NCBI GenBank assembly: GCA_937921525.1
Contig: CAKZUM010000246.1
Location: 1-21,039 of the forward strand
Direction of reading: 5' to 3'
Origin: an uncultured Saprospiraceae bacterium
GTDB lineage: Bacteria > Bacteroidota > Bacteroidia > Chitinophagales > Saprospiraceae
Length of the DNA stretch: 21,039 nt
Within the stretch, counting starts at the first letter, position 1. Every line of letters starts with the position of its first letter. Below are positions 8,266 through 15,365 of the stretch, one piece after another. Both the position numbers and the translations under genes were made by a program. Under the pieces are notes generated by a model. The model saw nothing but the letters and a program-made list of their open reading frames with translations, did no database searches and had not been told where the DNA came from.

Positions 8266-9015
8266 TTATACATCCCCTTCCAAATAATCATTCACAAAAG
8301 TTTCTCTATAGGTTCTGCCTATTGGTAATAACTCATCTGAAATATAGACTTGATTACCAACGACTTTTATAATATGGGGAACATTAATTAAATAAGATTT
8401 ATGGATTTGACAAAAGAATTGGGCAGGTAATTTATCTATCCAATACTTCAGTGGATGAGACACCAGGTACTTACCAGAGGTGCTAACAATTTGGGTATAA
8501 TCCCCCTTAGAGTTGATATATTGAATAGTTGAGGTATCTATTTTTTGATATTCCTTACCTGTTTTTACAAATAGTATTTTATTGGATGGGGTTGTTTCTA
8601 AATTACTAATAACCTTTGTCTGGGAAGCGTTTACCTCTTCTATTTGATGTTGTACTTTAGAGACTGCTTTTACAAAACGCTCATAGGAAAAAGGTTTTAG
8701 TAAATAATCTGACACATCCAATTCATAACCTTGAAGTGCGTAATCTCCAAAGGCAGTCGTTAAAATAATTTTAGGCGAGTATGGTAGGATTTTTAAAAAT
8801 TCAATACCTGATATTTTGGGTAAGTGGATGTCTAAAAAGATAACATCTACAGTGGCTTGCTTTAAAAATTCTAATGCTGACAAAGCATCGGAAAAAGTGG
8901 CTAATAATTCTAACTGCCCAAAGTCTCGAATATACTTTTGTAGAATACGCTGTGCAGGTGGCTGATCTTCAATAATAATACAGGTCAATATGTTGAGTTT
9001 ATGATTCTTTGACAA
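8266..9015 (-). CDS. LytTR-family response regulator
   Basis: A two-component regulator of 249 residues. The N-terminal receiver has acidic-pocket Glu16-Asp17, phosphoacceptor Asp62 (FLDIHLP) and conserved Lys107 (LKPF). The C-terminal LytTR DNA-binding domain (about 145-245) includes FVKTGKEYQKID, INSKGDYTQI and FCQIHKSYLINVPHI. It should bind direct-repeat sites near promoters when phosphorylated by the kinase encoded just upstream. The start is odd: there is no ATG. The longest frame starts with TTG at 9015; a second TTG at 8988 gives MTCIIIEDQ, which matches the usual short N-terminus of this family. Both lie in or next to a long stem formed with the end of the spacer, which may restrict translation. 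Family assignment is secure, the start is not. Confidence 0.93.
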   Translation of the reverse strand: MSKNHKLNILTCIIIEDQPPAQRILQKYIRDFGQLELLATFSDALSALEFLKQATVDVIFLDIHLPKISGIEFLKILPYSPKIILTTAFGDYALQGYELDVSDYLLKPFSYERFVKAVSKVQHQIEEVNASQTKVISNLETTPSNKILFVKTGKEYQKIDTSTIQYINSKGDYTQIVSTSGKYLVSHPLKYWIDKLPAQFFCQIHKSYLINVPHIIKVVGNQVYISDELLPIGRTYRETFVNDYLEGDV

Positions 9016-9135
9016 ATCCAGTGAAAACGATCAAACACAAATAAAAACGCCTCCCATCCGCAAGCGGTTCGGGAGAAAACTCCCTCATCTCTGGTTGATT
9101 TTTCTTTTTATTTGAACACTGAATTTATCAAAGAA
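9005..9135 (-). promoter_or_regulatory. Structured kinase-regulator spacer
   Basis: Bases 9005-9023 and 9117-9135 are complementary over 19 positions with two exceptions. On the - strand, which is the sense strand of both genes, those two become G-U wobbles, so the mRNA stem is continuous. A further 10-bp perfect pairing (9038-9047 with 9105-9114) stacks inside, and an inner hairpin (CTCCC 9051-9055, CCGC 9058-9061 with GCGG 9064-9067, GGGAG 9071-9075) caps it. The TTG start of the regulator at 9013-9015 lies inside the outer stem. It could be a cis-acting translation control or an inserted palindromic element. Confidence 0.5.
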
Positions 9136-9141
9136 CGGAGT

Positions 9142-10149
9142 TTATTTTTGTAATTCTAAAGCTAATTGAACCTTATAAATATGTCCTGTATCTTCAATCA
9201 CTAATTGATGGGAATTTGGGTACAATAAATCGAGTCTAGCTTTCACATTTTTTAAACCAATACTATTCGATAGATTTTGGGTATTAGATGTAGTCGAATA
9301 AGAGTTGCTACATTCCATGATTAATTGTTGCCCAACTACTCGAAGGTCAATATCAATGACTATATCTTTTGTTTGACTAGAAGTACTATGCTTAAAACAG
9401 TTTTCTATAAAGACTATTAAAATTAAAGGCGCAATCTGCCAAGCACTAGTCGAGCCTGATATATTGAATTGTACCTCTCCCCTGTCTTCAATTTGTAATT
9501 CTTGCAAATGTATGAAATCCCGCAAACTCTTTATTTCTTTTTCCAAAGGCACTAACTCCGCTTGACAATCATAGAGCATATATCTTAATAAAGAAGATAA
9601 TTGTAAAATAATCTTCGGTGCTTTCGGGGAATTCTCTAAAGAGTATGCATATAAGTTATTTAGATTATTAAATAGGAAATGAGGATTAATTTGGGATTTT
9701 AGAAATTGCATTCTGCTTTCTGCTACCGCTGTATTCAATCGTTCTAATTCTCCCTGCTTTTGTTGGGCGTCCCAAGCAAATTTAAAGCCAACCAAAATTA
9801 TAATAATCGGTAAAACATCTAAAAGACAAGGAACAATAGCTATATATAATGCTTTCTTAGTCCCCGCAAAAAAGAGTTTCTCTAACAAAAATTCTTCGAT
9901 CAGTACTACTAGTGCAACTACCCCTAACAAACTGACAAAGAAAATCTTATAGTTTTTTTTATAAAAAAATCGAGGAAGGATATAGTAACTAATGAAGAGC
10001 GCAGCCACTACATAATTGATGTAAAAAAATATTTTTGACATGGTGATAGCAGGCCCATTTCGGTCATAGGCACTTGCTAAAAATAAGGCAAGGATTAAAA
10101 TGATTTGAAAAAGCCCTTCTTTAGGAATTTTCTTTAACAGATCGCTCAT
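9142..10149 (-). CDS. LytS/YpdA-like sensor histidine kinase
   Basis: A 335-residue membrane sensor kinase of the His_kinase (PF06580-type) family. Four hydrophobic segments (about 12-26, 38-58, 68-85, 102-122) form a small membrane sensor without a large outer loop. A short linker helix (about 125-150) leads to the phosphoacceptor His157 in QINPHFLFNNLNNL. The ATPase part has the N-box IVFIENCFKHS and the glycine box SIGLKNVKARLDLLYP near the C-terminus. It should phosphorylate the LytTR regulator encoded 126 bp downstream. The ATG at 10149 is the only sensible start. The receptor-like gene is read divergently from the same control region. The signal sensed is unknown. Confidence 0.93.
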   Translation of the reverse strand: MSDLLKKIPKEGLFQIILILALFLASAYDRNGPAITMSKIFFYINYVVAALFISYYILPRFFYKKNYKIFFVSLLGVVALVVLIEEFLLEKLFFAGTKKALYIAIVPCLLDVLPIIIILVGFKFAWDAQQKQGELERLNTAVAESRMQFLKSQINPHFLFNNLNNLYAYSLENSPKAPKIILQLSSLLRYMLYDCQAELVPLEKEIKSLRDFIHLQELQIEDRGEVQFNISGSTSAWQIAPLILIVFIENCFKHSTSSQTKDIVIDIDLRVVGQQLIMECSNSYSTTSNTQNLSNSIGLKNVKARLDLLYPNSHQLVIEDTGHIYKVQLALELQK

Positions 10150-10298
10150 TGACTATAAAAATACTTACTTTTTAGTTTTTAAAACGATAGAATCGGTCAA
10201 CAGCATAATTTTTTGGTTCAATTACCTTAATGGGCTGTTCTCTGTAATATTAAGCGAATCAAATTAATTTAATTAAACCAAATCCCTTTTCATTAGTT

Positions 10299-10327
10299 TA
10301 AATGTAGGTTATTACAGATGACCCAAA
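10299..10327 (-). promoter_or_regulatory. Predicted promoter of kinase-regulator operon
   Basis: On the - strand TACATTTA (10306-10299) matches the Bacteroidota -7 consensus TAnnTTTG at five of its six fixed positions, with TTTG at 10327-10324 and a 17-nt spacer. The implied leader is about 140 nt. This is a motif match by eye only. Confidence 0.35.
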
Positions 10328-10330
10328 AAA

Positions 10331-10345
10331 TCGGTCGTTCACCGA
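10331..10345. promoter_or_regulatory. Dyad between divergent promoters
   Basis: TCGGT (10331-10335) and ACCGA (10341-10345) form a 5-bp dyad around CGTTC. It lies exactly between the two predicted, outward-facing -33 boxes (10324-10327 and 10350-10353), where a shared regulator could control both directions. The dyad is short and could be chance. Confidence 0.3.
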
Positions 10346-10349
10346 AAAA

Positions 10350-10383
10350 TTTGATTAGTAAATCAGAAATGGAGGTATTTTTG
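10350..10383 (+). promoter_or_regulatory. Predicted promoter of receptor gene
   Basis: TATTTTTG (10376-10383) is an exact TAnnTTTG -7 match, with TTTG at 10350-10353 and a 22-nt spacer. If it is used, the transcript starts near 10390 and carries a leader of about 250 nt that contains the whole palindromic repeat at 10414-10592. Confidence 0.4.
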
Positions 10384-10413
10384 ACCCATAAAAATTTATT
10401 AAGAATATAAGTT

Positions 10414-10592
10414 ACACTACTGGTCATTTTAAAGATCAGAGAATAGAGAGCAGACCAGCCCGACTGCTGTCAGGCGGGCGGGGAGTAGATACAGATTTCG
10501 TTTAAAAAATGACGAAATTTCATAGCTATTTATACGAAATCTATCTCTGTTCTCGCTTCTCTGCTCTCTATTCTAAAAATGTCCAGTAGTGT
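10414..10592. repeat. Dispersed palindromic repeat, copy 1
   Basis: The longest of four copies. Outer ends ACACTACTGG (10414-10423) and CCAGTAGTGT (10583-10592) are perfect inverted repeats, followed inward by CATTTT/AAAATG. A 15-bp perfect pair follows (10440-10454, AGAATAGAGAGCAGA, with 10560-10574), then the TTTCGT...ACGAAAT core. The left arm is purine-rich and the right arm pyrimidine-rich. A GC-rich block (about 10455-10480) interrupts the left arm only. There is no ORF, so it is likely a non-autonomous element or structured leader. Confidence 0.65.
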
Positions 10593-10638
10593 GTATTAAG
10601 AAATCACCAATCTATTAAGAACCATGACGATATTGACA

Positions 10639-13020
10639 ATGAAAAAAAAGAAATATTGGCTAGCACTCTTAGCTATATGTAGTTTTAGTATCAGTAGCTT
10701 TGCTCAAGGTCAAGGCATAGAAATACTAGGTAATGTAATCGAGGGGACAACAGAGCTACCAGTCGAATTTGCTACAATTATGGTTGGCGATAAGGCAACT
10801 AAAAATCCAATCACTGGGGCAACAACAGACATGGATGGCAATTTTAGTGTTCGCACCAATGCAAAAGATTTTTATATTGAAATTAGCTTTATTGGCTTTT
10901 CGAATAAAACCATTACAGAATTTGATGTGCAGGGGAAAAAGATAGATTTAGGGACGATTGTTTTAATGGAAAATAGTCAAATGCTGAATGAGGTAGAGGT
11001 TCGAGCAGAAAAATCTACTACGGAGTTTAAATTAGACAAACGAGTTTTTAATGTTGGAAAAGATTTGAGTAGTACAGGCGCAAGTGCTTTGGAAGTATTA
11101 AATAATGTGCCCTCTGTGAATGTCAATATAGAAGGGGCTATTAGCTTACGAGGCAGTGAAGGGGTGCAGGTTTTAATCAATGGCAAGCCCTCTGTAATAG
11201 CTAGTGAACAAGGAAATGCACTAGGTACAATTACTGCGGATATGATCCAACAAATTGAGGTGATTACCAATCCCTCTGCTAAGTATGATGCGGAAGGAAC
11301 TTCTGGTATCATTAATATCGTCATTAAAAAAGAAGAAAGAAAAGGAATCAACGGATCTGCAACCGTAAATGTAGGCGTTCCTGATAACCATAGCTTTGGA
11401 CTAAGTCTAAATCGTAGAACAGAGAAATTCAACCTATTTAGCCAACTCGGAGCGGGGTATAGAAGGTATCCTAGTGATCGAGAAAGCATCAACCAAAATT
11501 TGGTCAATAACACTATTTTATTTTCGGAAGGTAGAGAGTTTAGAAATGAATATTTCTACAACTTTAATTTAGGAACCGATTATCATATAGACAAAAATAA
11601 TGTCATCACCCTTTCTGGTAGTGTTGCCTACGAAGTAGAGGACCAACCTTCTAACATTGATTTCAGCCTTCAAGATAGTTCTGGTAATATTGTCGATAGA
11701 TGGAATCGAGAAGAGACTACGGAAGCGACCAATCCTAAATACCAGTATGAATTACAATATAAGCGGGATTTCGAAGGCGATAAAGACCACACCTTATTGT
11801 TTAGTGCTATAGGTCGATTATTTTCAAAAGACCAATCCTCTGAGTTTCAAAACACTACAATTTCAGGTAGCAATAGAACTAGTGAACAACAAACTAGAAC
11901 CAATTTCGGTGAAATAAGACAAACATTTAAACTAGACTATACCAAACCCGTAAACGATCAGTGGTCTATAGAAACGGGTGCGCAGTATGATTTAAATAAT
12001 GTAGATAATGACTTTGCTGTAAGCGATTTCATTAATAATGAGTGGATCGAAAATCCGAACTTAACAAATATATTTGAATATGAGCAGAGGGTTTTAGGAG
12101 TATACGCTACTGGTGCTTTTGAGGATGAACTTTGGGGAATCAAAGTAGGGCTGAGATTGGAAAATACAGAATTGAATACGCTCCTTGTTAATACAGAAGA
12201 AAGCAACAATCAAAATTTCACTAATTTATTTCCAAGCCTACACACCTCTTATAAAGTAACGGAATCCCTCTCTTTCCAAGCAGGCTATTCTCGTAGAATC
12301 TACCGGCCGAGAATGTGGAGCTTAAATCCATTTTTCAATATCAGAAATAATTTTAATATCCGACAGGGCAACCCAGATTTGTTACCAGAATATAGTGACT
12401 CTTACGAGTTGACAAGTATTTATATTATAGGGCAAGTTTCTATGAATATCAGTCTTTACCATCGGTATACAACGGCTGTAGTAGAGCGAATTTCTACACT
12501 AGAAAATAGCGTAAGTATTTCCAAGCCCTTTAATATAGGAACTCGAAAAACAACAGGTATAGATGCTAATTTTAAATATAGTCCGAGTAAAAAATGGTCG
12601 ATCAATGGAGATATGAATTATAACTATTTTAATAGACAAGGGGAGTTTGAAGCAACTTCTTTCGACTTCAATGCAGATAATTGGTCTTCTAAAATAACGA
12701 ATAAAATAAAATTACCTGCCCAATTTGAGCTTGAAATAACAGGTCGATACCAATCAAGAGTTAAATCTGTACAACGAGAATATGCAAGTAACTTATTTGC
12801 AGATATGGGCTTACGAAAGAAGATTGGAACTGGTAAGGCGGTACTGAATCTAAGTGTAAGAGATGTATTTGCCTCTAGGGTAAGACTAAGTGAAGCGTTT
12901 CAAGATAACTTCTATTTATTTGATCGTTCTCAGAGGGGACGTTTTATTGTTCTTGGATTTAGTTATGGTTTCGGAAAAGGGGAGGCGATGGAATTTTCTG
13001 GGCAACGTAGAAGGCGTTAA
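10639..13020 (+). CDS. TonB-dependent receptor-like outer membrane protein
   Basis: An outer-membrane beta-barrel family protein of about 793 residues. The ATG at 10639 gives a compact signal peptide (KKKK, hydrophobic core, SSFAQ). An in-frame ATG at 10624 adds only MTILT and cannot be excluded. After the signal comes a carboxypeptidase-D regulatory-like domain (EILGNVIEGTTELPVEFATI...ISFIGF, about 30-115). A plug domain follows (LNEVEVRAEK, FNVGKDLSSTGASALEVLNNVPSVNV, VLINGKPS, QIEVITNPSAKYDAEGTSGIINIVIKK). The rest is a barrel of aromatic-rich strands with the YSRRIYRPRMWSLNPFFNIRN motif typical of the OMP_b-brl_3 group. There is no SusD partner. A sensor kinase/LytTR pair is divergent from it, which suggests, but does not prove, that its expression is regulated by them. 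The C-terminus ends in RRRR. Confidence 0.92.
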   Translation: MKKKKYWLALLAICSFSISSFAQGQGIEILGNVIEGTTELPVEFATIMVGDKATKNPITGATTDMDGNFSVRTNAKDFYIEISFIGFSNKTITEFDVQGKKIDLGTIVLMENSQMLNEVEVRAEKSTTEFKLDKRVFNVGKDLSSTGASALEVLNNVPSVNVNIEGAISLRGSEGVQVLINGKPSVIASEQGNALGTITADMIQQIEVITNPSAKYDAEGTSGIINIVIKKEERKGINGSATVNVGVPDNHSFGLSLNRRTEKFNLFSQLGAGYRRYPSDRESINQNLVNNTILFSEGREFRNEYFYNFNLGTDYHIDKNNVITLSGSVAYEVEDQPSNIDFSLQDSSGNIVDRWNREETTEATNPKYQYELQYKRDFEGDKDHTLLFSAIGRLFSKDQSSEFQNTTISGSNRTSEQQTRTNFGEIRQTFKLDYTKPVNDQWSIETGAQYDLNNVDNDFAVSDFINNEWIENPNLTNIFEYEQRVLGVYATGAFEDELWGIKVGLRLENTELNTLLVNTEESNNQNFTNLFPSLHTSYKVTESLSFQAGYSRRIYRPRMWSLNPFFNIRNNFNIRQGNPDLLPEYSDSYELTSIYIIGQVSMNISLYHRYTTAVVERISTLENSVSISKPFNIGTRKTTGIDANFKYSPSKKWSINGDMNYNYFNRQGEFEATSFDFNADNWSSKITNKIKLPAQFELEITGRYQSRVKSVQREYASNLFADMGLRKKIGTGKAVLNLSVRDVFASRVRLSEAFQDNFYLFDRSQRGRFIVLGFSYGFGKGEAMEFSGQRRRR

Positions 13021-13083
13021 GAGAATGCTACGCTGTCAGACCACTATGCTTTGAGAAGTCAGATCGCTGCGCTGTCAGATGAG
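13021..13083. repeat. Short direct repeat after receptor gene
   Basis: The 14-bp unit GCTRCGCTGTCAGA occurs at 13027-13040 and 13066-13079, 39 bp apart. The shorter GTCAGA also occurs at 13058-13063, between them. It is more GC-rich than its surroundings. No function is evident. Confidence 0.4.
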
Positions 13084-13113
13084 AGGAACGGAGAATTACA
13101 TTTACAAGGAGTC

Positions 13114-13146
13114 ACGTTTACTAAACCTTTGAGGTTTAGTAAACGT
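13114..13146. terminator. Bidirectional terminator between convergent genes
   Basis: ACGTTTACTAAACC (13114-13127) pairs perfectly over 14 bp with 13133-13146 around the loop TTTGA. Imperfect pairing continues outside (ATTACA...AAGGA with TTCCTGTGTAAT). It lies between the ends of the receptor gene (+) and the SulP gene (-), the normal place for a shared terminator. No strong T-tract is present on either side. Confidence 0.65.
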
Positions 13147-13162
13147 TATTCCTGTGTAATGT

Positions 13163-14701
13163 CTAATTCAAAACAGCTAACTCAGGTTTAACCTTTGGCG
13201 TTGCTTCTTCGATCACGTTCACCTCAATAATACCGTCTGCCTTTTGAAGTAATTTTTTACAATCCCAACTCAAGTTTTGTAAGTGTACTTTTTTGCCTAC
13301 CTTATGATACCGCTCTGTAATTTTATTCAATGCCTCAATAGCGGACATATCCACTACTCTACTTTCCTCAAAATCAATAATCACTTCTTGTGGATCGTTT
13401 AAGACATCGAATTTTTCATTGAATACTGTTACAGAACCGAAAAATAAAGGGCCATATATTTCATAGTGCTTGATACCATTTTCATCCATTCGCTTTCTAG
13501 CTCTAATTCTCTTTGCGTTATCCCAAGCAAAAACCAATGCTGCGATAATCACGCCTACGATCACTGCTAATGCTAAGTTGTGCAGGACAGCCGTTACTAA
13601 AGTAACTAGCACCATTACAAAAATATCTGACTTAGGCATCTTGTTAAAAGTCTTTAAACTAGCCCATTCAAATGTACCAATCGCCACCATAATCATCAAA
13701 CCAGTCAATGCAGCCATTGGCAACTTTTCGATTAAACTAGCACCAAACATAATAAAAACTAATAACATCACCGATGCAACAATACCAGATAATCTTGCTC
13801 TAGCTCCAGAAGAAACATTAATCAAACTCTGTCCGATCATCGCACAACCACCCATGCCGGAGAATAAGCCAGAAAGGATATTTGCCGCACCCTGTGCTAC
13901 TGCCTCTCTATTGCTATTACCTCTAGTCTCTGTAATCTCATCAATGATATTTAGTGTCAATAAACTTTCTATTAAGCCGACCCCAGCCATGATGGAAGCG
14001 TAAGGCAAGATGGTCAAAAAGCTCTCCATTGTCAATGGAATGACTGGTATATGAAATGGTGGAAAGCCACCTTGAATAGAAGCAATATCACCTACCGTCT
14101 TTGTATCAATACCAAAAGCGACCACTACTGCAAATATGCTCAAGATAGCCACCAGCGAAGCGGGAATTGCTTTGCTCAATTTCGGTAATCCCCAAATGAT
14201 AAGCATCGTCAATAATACCAACCCACCAAAAATATACATTGAGCTGCCTGTTAACCATGCGCCTGAAGCATCTTGGAATTGCTCCATCTGAGACATGAAT
14301 ATGATAATCGCCAATCCATTTACAAATCCGAAAATTACAGGATGCGGTACTAGTCGCATCAATTTACCCAACTTCAACACCCCTGCTGTTACTTGCATCA
14401 AGCCCGCTAATATAACCGTTGCGAAAATGTACTCTACTCCATGCGATTGTGCCAACACTACTAGTACCACTGCTACTGCACCCGTTGCACCAGAAATCAT
14501 CCCTGGTCGACCGCCAAAAATAGAAGTGATTAAGCCCATCATAAATGCCGCATACAATCCTGTCAGAGGAGACAAGCCTGCAATTAATGCAAAAGCTACC
14601 GCCTCTGGAATCAGAGCTAAGGCTACCGTTAGACCAGATAATACTTCTGTCTTTATATCCACCTTTTTGGATAAGTCGAATAGATTGAAATACTTTGTCA
14701 T
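13163..14701 (-). CDS. SulP-family inorganic anion transporter
   Basis: A 512-residue inner-membrane transporter of the SulP/SLC26 family, for sulfate, bicarbonate or a similar anion. Residues 1-30 begin MTKYFNLFDLSKK, followed by the SulP signature region VALALIPEAVAFALIAGLSPLTGLYAAF. A dozen or so hydrophobic segments reach to about residue 395, including GGCAMIGQSLINVSSG. A C-terminal STAS domain (about 410-495, YGPLFFGS, VIIDFEESRVVDMSAIEAL) ends the protein. The frame stays open to 14848, but those 49 extra residues are encoded by the palindromic repeat, so the ATG at 14701 is the right start. The substrate cannot be decided from sequence: neither a sulfate-assimilation nor a carbonic anhydrase gene is adjacent. 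Confidence 0.94.
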   Translation of the reverse strand: MTKYFNLFDLSKKVDIKTEVLSGLTVALALIPEAVAFALIAGLSPLTGLYAAFMMGLITSIFGGRPGMISGATGAVAVVLVVLAQSHGVEYIFATVILAGLMQVTAGVLKLGKLMRLVPHPVIFGFVNGLAIIIFMSQMEQFQDASGAWLTGSSMYIFGGLVLLTMLIIWGLPKLSKAIPASLVAILSIFAVVVAFGIDTKTVGDIASIQGGFPPFHIPVIPLTMESFLTILPYASIMAGVGLIESLLTLNIIDEITETRGNSNREAVAQGAANILSGLFSGMGGCAMIGQSLINVSSGARARLSGIVASVMLLVFIMFGASLIEKLPMAALTGLMIMVAIGTFEWASLKTFNKMPKSDIFVMVLVTLVTAVLHNLALAVIVGVIIAALVFAWDNAKRIRARKRMDENGIKHYEIYGPLFFGSVTVFNEKFDVLNDPQEVIIDFEESRVVDMSAIEALNKITERYHKVGKKVHLQNLSWDCKKLLQKADGIIEVNVIEEATPKVKPELAVLN

Positions 14702-14823
14702 TACATTTTTTTTAAAAGAGCAGAGAAGCGAGAACAGAGATGTATTTCGTCTTAAAAACGAGAAACTAATTTGTTTTTCAACGAAATCTGTCTCTACTTT
14801 CGCTTCTCTGTTCTCACTTCTGT
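14699..14823. repeat. Dispersed palindromic repeat, copy 2
   Basis: Purine-rich left arm (14717-14740, with GAGCAGAGAAGCGAGAACAG), core TTTCGT (14745-14750) and ACGAAAT (14781-14787), pyrimidine-rich right arm (14788-14820, TCTCTACTTTCGCTTCTCTG). The CATTTT that starts other copies overlaps the SulP start codon (complement of 14699-14701), so the element directly abuts the gene and would form most of its mRNA leader. Confidence 0.65.
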
Positions 14824-14848
14824 TTAATACAGGCCATAAACAGGACAA

Positions 14849-15270
14849 CCTCTACAAGAGAATTAACTCTCATAAGGGCACTGTTTTTTTTCAAAATCTT
14901 ACTAGCACTTAAATGGTCTAGGAAGGTGAATTTTTGAAGTGATTATTTCGCTAGAAGGGCGCAAATGTAGGCGATATAATGGTCAAAGTCAACCTATTAG
15001 GGATTATTCGATATAAAATATATTTTTGTTTACATGTTTAAATAAAGTAATTTATAAACTTAAATTTTGTATTTATTTAATTTACGTTATTTTATTTTAT
15101 TTAAATTTAAATATCGACACTAGCCTTTTGTGAGAACCCTATTGAGAGAATTAAAATTTAGTGGAGCTATTTTAATACTTAGTGTAAAGTTTACAATAAT
15201 TTAATGTTACCTAACTTCTACAAGCGTATTATAAGTAGCTCAAGCTTCCTACTTGAATATACATTTCTGA
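14849..15270. other. AT-rich intergenic region upstream of SulP gene
   Basis: No gene is supported here. The stretch from about 15000 to 15120 is extremely AT-rich. It holds the predicted SulP promoter (14962-14993, listed separately) and an 8-bp inverted repeat ATTAAAAT / ATTTTAAT (15150-15157 and 15169-15176). I see nothing else that can be named. Confidence 0.5.
14962..14993 (-). promoter_or_regulatory. Predicted promoter of SulP gene
   Basis: On the - strand TACATTTG (14969-14962) is an exact TAnnTTTG -7 match and GTTG (14993-14990) sits 20 nt upstream as a TTTG-like -33 box. The implied start near 14955 gives a leader of about 250 nt that includes palindromic repeat copy 2. Confidence 0.5.
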
Positions 15271-15360
15271 ACATTTTAAAGAACTAGAGACTGGTTTCTC
15301 TTAAACTAAGAAATTTCGTCCTATTTTAAACGAAATCTGTCTCTACTCTCTACTCTGTAT
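15271..15360. repeat. Dispersed palindromic repeat, copy 3 (short)
   Basis: The shortest copy: ACATTTTAAAGA at the left as in copy 1, a reduced purine arm (CTAGAGACTGG), the best-conserved core (ATTTCGTCCTATTTTAAACGAAAT, positions 15313-15336) and right arm CTGTCTCTACTCTCTACTCT. It ends within 6 bp of the stop codon of the CotH-family gene. Confidence 0.6.
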
Positions 15361-15365
15361 ATACT

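Noticed and set aside
10977..11513. 178-codon open frame on the - strand inside the receptor gene
   Set aside because: It overlaps the plug domain of a well-supported gene completely and has no recognisable features.
13470..14003. 177-codon open frame opposite the 3' half of the SulP gene
   Set aside because: Same situation: antisense complement of membrane-segment codons, with no recognisable motif.
14702..14848. 49-residue N-terminal extension of the SulP protein
   Set aside because: The extra codons come largely from the palindromic repeat, while family members start near MTKYFNLFDLSKK; the ATG at 14701 is preferred.
14295..14912. 205-codon open frame on the + strand opposite the SulP gene
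   Set aside because: It is antisense to a clear transporter gene, rich in Ile/Thr/Ala/Pro as expected from the complement of hydrophobic codons, and crosses the palindromic repeat. It shows no domain of its own.
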